Source: WHTX01 sp038255145
Lineage (GTDB): Bacteria; Actinomycetota; Acidimicrobiia; Acidimicrobiales; CAIXPF01
DNA length: 33,516 nt
Direction: 5' to 3'
NCBI GenBank assembly: GCA_038255145.1
Contig: JBBSLP010000066.1
Span: 1 to 33,516 of the forward strand
A program made the position numbers and the translations under genes. Below are positions 29,498 to 33,516 of this stretch, one piece after another. The first letter of the stretch is position 1. Every line of letters begins with the position of its first letter. The notes beneath the pieces are model-generated. The model saw nothing but the letters and a program-made list of their open reading frames with translations. It was not told the DNA's origin and made no database searches.

Positions 29498-30748
29498 ATG
29501 AGGATCGCCATCACCGGCATGGGGTGCGTGTCACCGTTGGGGGTGACGGCCCAGGAGTTCGCCGAGGGGTTGCTGGCCGGCGAGGTCGGGATCCGCCGGG
29601 CCCCGTGGCTGGCCGACGACGACCCCGCCAACCAGCTCTACGGTACGGTCAGCGACCGCTTCGACCCCCGGCAGTGGATGGACGACAAGGTCATCGCCGG
29701 GTCCGACGGGTTCGCCCAGATGGCGCTCGTCGCCTGCGCCGAGGCCCTGCGCCAAGCCGGCCTGGAGGACGACCTCGACCCCCTGCGCACCGGCGTGGTC
29801 GGCGGCAGCCAGATGGGCGGCAGCCACTCGTTGGGCCTGGCCCAGAAGCTCTACGAAACCCAGGGGGCCGACGCCGTCGACCCCAAGGTCATGATCAAGA
29901 TGTACCCCAACATGGCCGCGTCGCAGATCTGCATGCGCTACGGCCTACACGGGCCGTCGCTGACCATCGCCACCACCTGCGCCACCTCGCTCGACGCCCT
30001 GGGCACCGCCGCCCGCCTCATCCAGTCCGGCACCGTGGACGTGGCCATCACCGGGGGCTTCGACGGCATGTACCCCCAGGGCAGCGGCTACGTGCCCGTC
30101 AGCGCCGTGGTCGGCACCCGCTACGGCATGGAGTCGACCTCCACCGACCCCCACCGGGCCATGCTGCCCTTCGACCGCGACCGGGCCGGCATCGTCTCGG
30201 CCGAGGGCGCGGCCTGCTTCGTGCTCGAGTCCGAGGACCACGCCCGGGCCCGGGGCGCCGACGTGCTGGCCTGGCTGCGGGGTTGGGGCACCCTGGCCGA
30301 CGCCTACCACCCCTCCTCTCCGGACCCCTCGGGCACCTGGGAGCGGCGGGCCATGGAGCTGGCCCAGGCCGAGGCCGGCGTGGCCCCCGGCGACGTCGAC
30401 GCCCTGCTGGCCCACGCCACCGGCACCCCCAAGGGTGACGCCGCGGAGATCATCGCCATCAACGGGCTGTTCATCGACACCGGCGGGGCCGACGACCTGG
30501 TGGTGGGCGGCACCAAGGGCAACACCGGCCACACCGGGTCGGCGGCGGGGGCCATGGCCCTGGTCGGGGGCATCTGGGCCATGGGCCACGGCCGCTTCCC
30601 CCACGTGGCCGGCACCGAGAACCTCGACCCCGACATCCGCTTCGACGTCGCCCTCCACGAGCCCCGCACCGTCGACATCGACGTCCTGCAGGTCAACGCC
30701 TTCGGCTTCGGCGGCCAGAACGCCTCGGTCGTGCTCACCCGGGACTGA
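29498..30748 (+). CDS. Stand-alone beta-ketoacyl-ACP synthase (KAS II-like)
   Basis: In the 416-aa ketosynthase the N-terminus is canonical (MRIAITGMGCVSPLGVTAQEF). The catalytic triad is Cys161 (TIATTCATSLDAL, where most enzymes have DTACSSSL), His306 (AHATGTPKGDAAE) and His345 (GGTKGNTGHTGSAAG). These catalyse decarboxylative Claisen condensation of acyl and malonyl thioesters. There is no acyl carrier protein, acyltransferase or reductase gene nearby, so its carrier must be elsewhere. It follows the thioesterase-like gene on the same strand. It ends 10 bp from the convergent nuclease-like gene. Confidence 0.9.
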   Translation: MRIAITGMGCVSPLGVTAQEFAEGLLAGEVGIRRAPWLADDDPANQLYGTVSDRFDPRQWMDDKVIAGSDGFAQMALVACAEALRQAGLEDDLDPLRTGVVGGSQMGGSHSLGLAQKLYETQGADAVDPKVMIKMYPNMAASQICMRYGLHGPSLTIATTCATSLDALGTAARLIQSGTVDVAITGGFDGMYPQGSGYVPVSAVVGTRYGMESTSTDPHRAMLPFDRDRAGIVSAEGAACFVLESEDHARARGADVLAWLRGWGTLADAYHPSSPDPSGTWERRAMELAQAEAGVAPGDVDALLAHATGTPKGDAAEIIAINGLFIDTGGADDLVVGGTKGNTGHTGSAAGAMALVGGIWAMGHGRFPHVAGTENLDPDIRFDVALHEPRTVDIDVLQVNAFGFGGQNASVVLTRD

Positions 30749-30758
30749 CCGAAGCGGC

Positions 30759-31649
30759 TCAGCTCACGGGGCGGGCGAGGACCTGCTGGCCCTGAGGGTC
30801 GTGGCTCACCCACGTATGCACGACCTCGGCCAGGCGGGCGACCTCCTTGCCCACCTCCTCGTCGAAGCCGTCGTAGACGTCGACCACGCCGACCTGGGCC
30901 CGCACCACCACCGACCGGCCCGCCGGTGCCGCCTCCAACGCCTCGGGCAACGAGCAGGCGGCCAGGTGGGCAGCCAGCGACTCCAGGTCCCAGCCCGGGG
31001 CGGTCAGGTCGAGGTGGCCCTTGTCGGTCTTCCACCTGAGTCCTCCCGGCGTCCGGAAGTCAGCCCAGGTACTCCGCCGCATGGCGCCCCCATACAGCTC
31101 GCAGCCGGTGCCGTCGAGCAGCTGGCGCAGGCAGCTGGCGAAGTACATCGTGCGGGGATCGGCATCGACGACGATGGCGCTGCCCACCAGCTCGGCCGCC
31201 TCGGCGCACCGCTGGGCCTCGTCCCGCCAGCCGTCGACCAGGGACTCCAGGGTCACGCGACCGTCGAAGCACCCCACCCCGTGGCGGCTCTCCAGCCAGT
31301 GGGCCGGGGCCAGGATCACGGACCTGACGTCGCGGTGCTGGCCACGGGCCAGTTGCACCTCGTGCCAGTAGCTGCGGGCCTGGTCGACGCCGAAGGCGCT
31401 GCCCACCTTCGTCTCCACCAGCAGGGTGCGCTGGGTTCCGAAGCGGTCGATGCCCACGATGGTCACGTCGGTCTCCCGCCCATCGGAGCGGACCGCGCCC
31501 CGGAAGGCCGTGGCCTGGCAGGGCAGGTCCTGACCCACGCTGCGCCACAGGATGCGACTGGCGGGCCCGCCCCGCAACACGTCATCGACCACGGCCTGGT
31601 CGATGTGCCGTTCGTACACCAACTCCGTGCGCGCCACTGACTCACCCAC
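30759..31649 (-). CDS. PD-(D/E)XK nuclease-superfamily-like protein of unknown role
   Basis: The 296-aa protein contains a candidate restriction-endonuclease-fold core: Asp61 (RETDVTIVGID), a strand-turn, then Glu79-x-Lys81 (TLLVETKVGSAFGVDQARSYWHEV). The Gln in DQARSYW is common in the helix after this motif. The remaining two thirds (Cys/Ala-rich helices, GGLRWKTDKGHLDL) I do not recognise. Such stand-alone proteins occur in defence and repair. No methylase or helicase lies beside it, so a full restriction system is not supported. GTG 31649 follows AGAGGTGGGG at 5 nt spacing. Confidence 0.6.
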   Translation of the reverse strand: MGESVARTELVYERHIDQAVVDDVLRGGPASRILWRSVGQDLPCQATAFRGAVRSDGRETDVTIVGIDRFGTQRTLLVETKVGSAFGVDQARSYWHEVQLARGQHRDVRSVILAPAHWLESRHGVGCFDGRVTLESLVDGWRDEAQRCAEAAELVGSAIVVDADPRTMYFASCLRQLLDGTGCELYGGAMRRSTWADFRTPGGLRWKTDKGHLDLTAPGWDLESLAAHLAACSLPEALEAAPAGRSVVVRAQVGVVDVYDGFDEEVGKEVARLAEVVHTWVSHDPQGQQVLARPVS

Positions 31650-31726
31650 GATGTCCCCACCTCTCCCGCCGTCGTCGAACCGCCCCGACGATCTGACCCT
31701 ATCGACGCAGGGCGCGAAGCCGACCG

Positions 31727-32017
31727 CTACCGGGGCACCGGAGACCAGGTGGTACTACCCAGGGCGGTCACCACCTCGGCCGCGGTGCCCCGTTCGCCGG
31801 GCATGGGCCGCACCGTGGGGTGGATCTCCACCCGGTCCGTGCCCAGCAGGCACCTCGACACCGCCGGCACCTTCTCCCGCCAGATGATGCCGGCGTCGGC
31901 CTCGGCGGCGAAGGCCACCAGCACGTAGACCACGGGCAGGGCCGCCTCCCGGCCCGAGCCGAAGCCCAGCCCCTGGTACCAGGCGCCGGCGTCGCCCTCG
32001 GACTGGTCGGCGGTCAC
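31727..32017 (-). CDS. Small unknown protein coupled to the rutA-like gene
   Basis: The 96-aa protein starts at GTG 32017, which overlaps the stop of the rutA-like frame (GTGA at 32017-32014), a normal coupling arrangement. Its sequence (GAWYQGLGFGSGREAALPVVYVLVAFAAEADAGIIWREKVPAVSR to VVTALGSTTW) contains one hydrophobic stretch (~30-44) but no motif I can name. It is not recognisable as RutB-RutG. It probably formed an operon with the now broken oxidoreductase upstream and may have lost its partner. Confidence 0.5.
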   Translation of the reverse strand: MTADQSEGDAGAWYQGLGFGSGREAALPVVYVLVAFAAEADAGIIWREKVPAVSRCLLGTDRVEIHPTVRPMPGERGTAAEVVTALGSTTWSPVPR

Positions 32018-32708
32018 GATGCCCGGGACCCCATGAGGGGCATCACGTTGCGGCCGAAGTCCTCGGTGGCCACGGGGAAGTCGTCGAAGATGCACATCAC
32101 GCCCCGCACGCCAGGGATGTCGCCGATGGCGTCGAGCTTGGCCGCGCACGTCTCGTAGCTGCCCACGATGGCGCCGATGTTGAGGTTGAAGGCCGACTTG
32201 AGCTGGGTGATGGCCTCGGCCGTGCTGCCGCTGGTGTCCAGGCTGGCCTGGCCCGTCATGTAGGCGATGGCCTCGAGGTCGGCACCCTCGCGGTAGCGGT
32301 CCCAGGTCTCGGTGGAGTCGTCGCCGATGATGAACTGGAAGTCGCCGTGCTCGGCGCAGAACTTCAAGCCGGTGTCGGACTGGCCGGCACAGACCAGGGG
32401 GATCTTGCCCGCAGCCGGCACCGGCGACAGCCAGCAGTCGTCCATGGTGAAGAACGCACCCTCGAGGTCCGACACCCCCGTCGACCACAGCTCCTTCATG
32501 ACGGTGACGTACTCGCGGCCGTACTCGTAGCGCCGGTCGTAGTACCAGTCCCCCGGCCACACCCCCATCTGGGCGTACTCGCTCTGGTTCCACCCCGACA
32601 CGATGTTGACGCCGAAGCGGCCCCCGGAGATGTCATCCGCGGCGCCGCCGTCGACATCATCCAGCCGTTGTTGCCGATCGGGATGCATCCCCCTCGTCCT
32701 GCCTGCAC
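32014..32708 (-). pseudogene. RutA-like flavin monooxygenase with two internal deletions
   Basis: Pieces of a RutA-type pyrimidine monooxygenase are present. The N-terminal strand CIPIGNNGWMMSTAAP is near 32690-32640 in one frame, then DDISGGRFGVNIVSGWNQSEYAQMGVWPGD onward in another. Roughly 80 residues that normally separate them are gone. In the main frame a further ~45 residues are missing between FQFIIG and TETWDRYREGADLEAIAYM, which normally flank a segment after the substrate-binding region. The C-terminus (IGAIVGSYETCAAKLDAIGDIPGVRGVMCIFDDF to MPLMGSR) is complete. RutA opens the uracil ring oxidatively; this copy cannot be functional as read. Confidence 0.75.
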
Positions 32709-32721
32709 CCGACGTTACACG

Positions 32722-32749
32722 GGGGCGCCATTGTCGCACGGCGCCCCCA
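32722..32749. other. Strong hairpin upstream of the rutA-like pseudogene
   Basis: GGGGGCGCC (32722-32730) and GGCGCCCCC (32741-32749) form a perfect 9-bp stem with a 10-nt loop. On the minus strand it would lie in the leader before the rutA-like gene. Function is unknown: an operator or RNA element are both possible. I recognise no riboswitch. Confidence 0.5.
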
Positions 32750-32943
32750 GGATGGATTGCCTCGGGCGCCCGTCGACCGAGGGTGCGGACGCAACCCGGC
32801 TTTGACCAGCACGCACGCTCTCCATCGCGCGACGGCCGCGTTATCCAGAATGGTTTGAGCACCACTCGGCGTGCCCATCATACCACTACAGGACTGTTCT
32901 TAAGACTATTGCAGTTACGTGTCGGAAGCGTGTCGCTCCGATC

Positions 32944-32949
32944 TACGAT
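32944..32949 (+). promoter_or_regulatory. -10 element of the secreted-protein gene
   Basis: TACGAT lies 6 nt before ATG 32956. The preceding ~70 bp are markedly AT-richer than the rest of the window and contain the palindrome TCTTAAGA near 32898-32905. Confidence 0.5.
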
Positions 32950-32955
32950 GGGCAA

Positions 32956-33516
32956 ATGTACACACCACCCTCGAACCGCAACGGGGCTGCCGAACCGCTA
33001 CATGTCGGACGCCGAACCATACGGAAGACGCGCACTGCCATCGGCGCCGCGGTGGGCTTGGCCCTCACTGCAGGCCTGGTCATGTCCGTAGCCATCCCGG
33101 CCAAGGCCGAGTCTGGCGCATCAACTGCCCAGCTGCTCATCAATGACATGACCCTCCCCGGCGATCCACCCGATGTCGGGCAGTACGAAGAGGTCAAGTA
33201 TTACGATTGGTACGCCGGCGGTCGGGCTCCCGATGAGATCATCCCCGGCGCCCAGGCCCTCACCCCCTGGGGTTACATCTATCCCGGCATCGGTGGCAAC
33301 ACGGCCACGAACACCCGGGTGCAGTACTGCAACATGGGTGTGGCCGTGCGTGACAACGTGGGCGCGTGGACGGTCCTGCGGGTCGACGACGACATCGACG
33401 GCGCCCAGTTCCCCGCCACCATCAACCCCGACGACGGCGCCAACGGCGAGGCCGACCTCGTTCCCGGACCTGACTGCGGCATCGCCGTCAAGGTCGACAG
33501 TGGCTCCATGTACCAC
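32956..33516 (+). CDS. Secreted protein of unknown function (partial at 3' end)
   Basis: The frame is open from ATG 32956 to the window edge (187 residues so far). It begins with a signal peptide: RRTIRK (residues 19-24, possibly a Tat-type twin arginine), a hydrophobic core AIGAAVGLALTAGLVMSVAI and a cleavage site after AKA near residue 51. The mature part is rich in Gly, Asp, Tyr and Trp (VKYYDWYAGGRAPDEIIPGAQ, TPWGYIYPGIGGN) and has two Cys, suggesting an extracellular beta-rich domain. I do not recognise the family. Its -10, 6 nt away, supports the ATG start. Confidence 0.7.
   Translation, partial: MYTPPSNRNGAAEPLHVGRRTIRKTRTAIGAAVGLALTAGLVMSVAIPAKAESGASTAQLLINDMTLPGDPPDVGQYEEVKYYDWYAGGRAPDEIIPGAQALTPWGYIYPGIGGNTATNTRVQYCNMGVAVRDNVGAWTVLRVDDDIDGAQFPATINPDDGANGEADLVPGPDCGIAVKVDSGSMYH

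Noticed and set aside
1..33516. tRNA, rRNA, integrase, transposase, prophage or genomic-island boundaries
   Set aside because: No cloverleaf-like sequence, recombinase motif, terminal inverted repeat or att-like duplication was recognised. TA modules alone do not show a mobile element.

Overview
The window is about 33.5 kb of very GC-rich chromosomal DNA from an actinobacterium. Many GTG starts, 4-bp ATGA/GTGA gene overlaps, TANNNT -10 hexamers 6-8 nt before start codons (leaderless mRNAs), and an abundance of F420/flavin luciferase-like oxidoreductases, CaiB/BaiF CoA-transferases and crotonases point this way. The mix resembles uncultured or environmental Acidimicrobiia-type genomes, but that placement is inference. 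No rRNA, tRNA, CRISPR array, integrase or transposase was found.

Layout. (1) 1-1250: the tail of an unidentified gene, a toxin-first toxin-antitoxin (TA) pair (BrnT-like toxin plus HTH antitoxin, minus strand) and a broken DUF4386 membrane protein gene. (2) 1279-4175, plus strand: crotonase, MmcQ/YjbR protein, VOC protein and an alpha/beta hydrolase overlapping it. (3) 4179-6417, minus strand: orphan antitoxin-like protein, NAD-dependent epimerase-like protein, lipase-like hydrolase. (4) 6552-11852, plus strand: F420-type LLM oxidoreductase, an 800-aa double-domain CoA-transferase, a frameshifted crotonase and an aldo/keto reductase. (5) 11843-16417, minus strand: two CoA-transferase genes and an LLM oxidoreductase in an overlapping operon, preceded by a SCO6745-family gene with an 11-codon leader ORF. 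(6) 16481-19978, minus strand: acyl-CoA dehydrogenase, MelC1-like tyrosinase cofactor, tyrosinase and OmpA-type lipoprotein. (7) 20308-23274, plus strand: XRE/ImmA-IrrE protein, HSL-family hydrolase and a 6-oxocamphor-hydrolase-like beta-diketone hydrolase. (8) 23284-26632: phytanoyl-CoA-dioxygenase-like enzyme, RelBE-type TA pair, crotonase and divergent VapBC-type pair. (9) 26780-30748, plus strand: D-aminoacylase-like amidohydrolase, thioesterase-like protein, ketosynthase. (10) 30759-33516: PD-(D/E)XK-like protein, small unknown protein, a rutA-like gene with internal deletions and the start of a secreted protein.

How it works together. The metabolic core looks like a degradation island for an unidentified, probably alicyclic, carboxylic or ketone substrate: CoA transfer, acyl-CoA dehydrogenation, hydration/isomerisation by several crotonases, LLM and aldo/keto redox steps, and retro-Claisen ring cleavage by the beta-diketone hydrolase. 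This pathway is inferred from family membership only. Stability modules and decayed genes are interspersed.

The most interesting signals are regulatory. All three complete TA operons carry a palindrome over the -10 of an apparently leaderless promoter. In one of them a single 13-bp palindrome contains the -10 elements of both vapB and a divergent crotonase gene, whose start codons are only 17 bp apart. Separately, a TGACG-NN-CGTCA-type palindrome recurs at four promoters.
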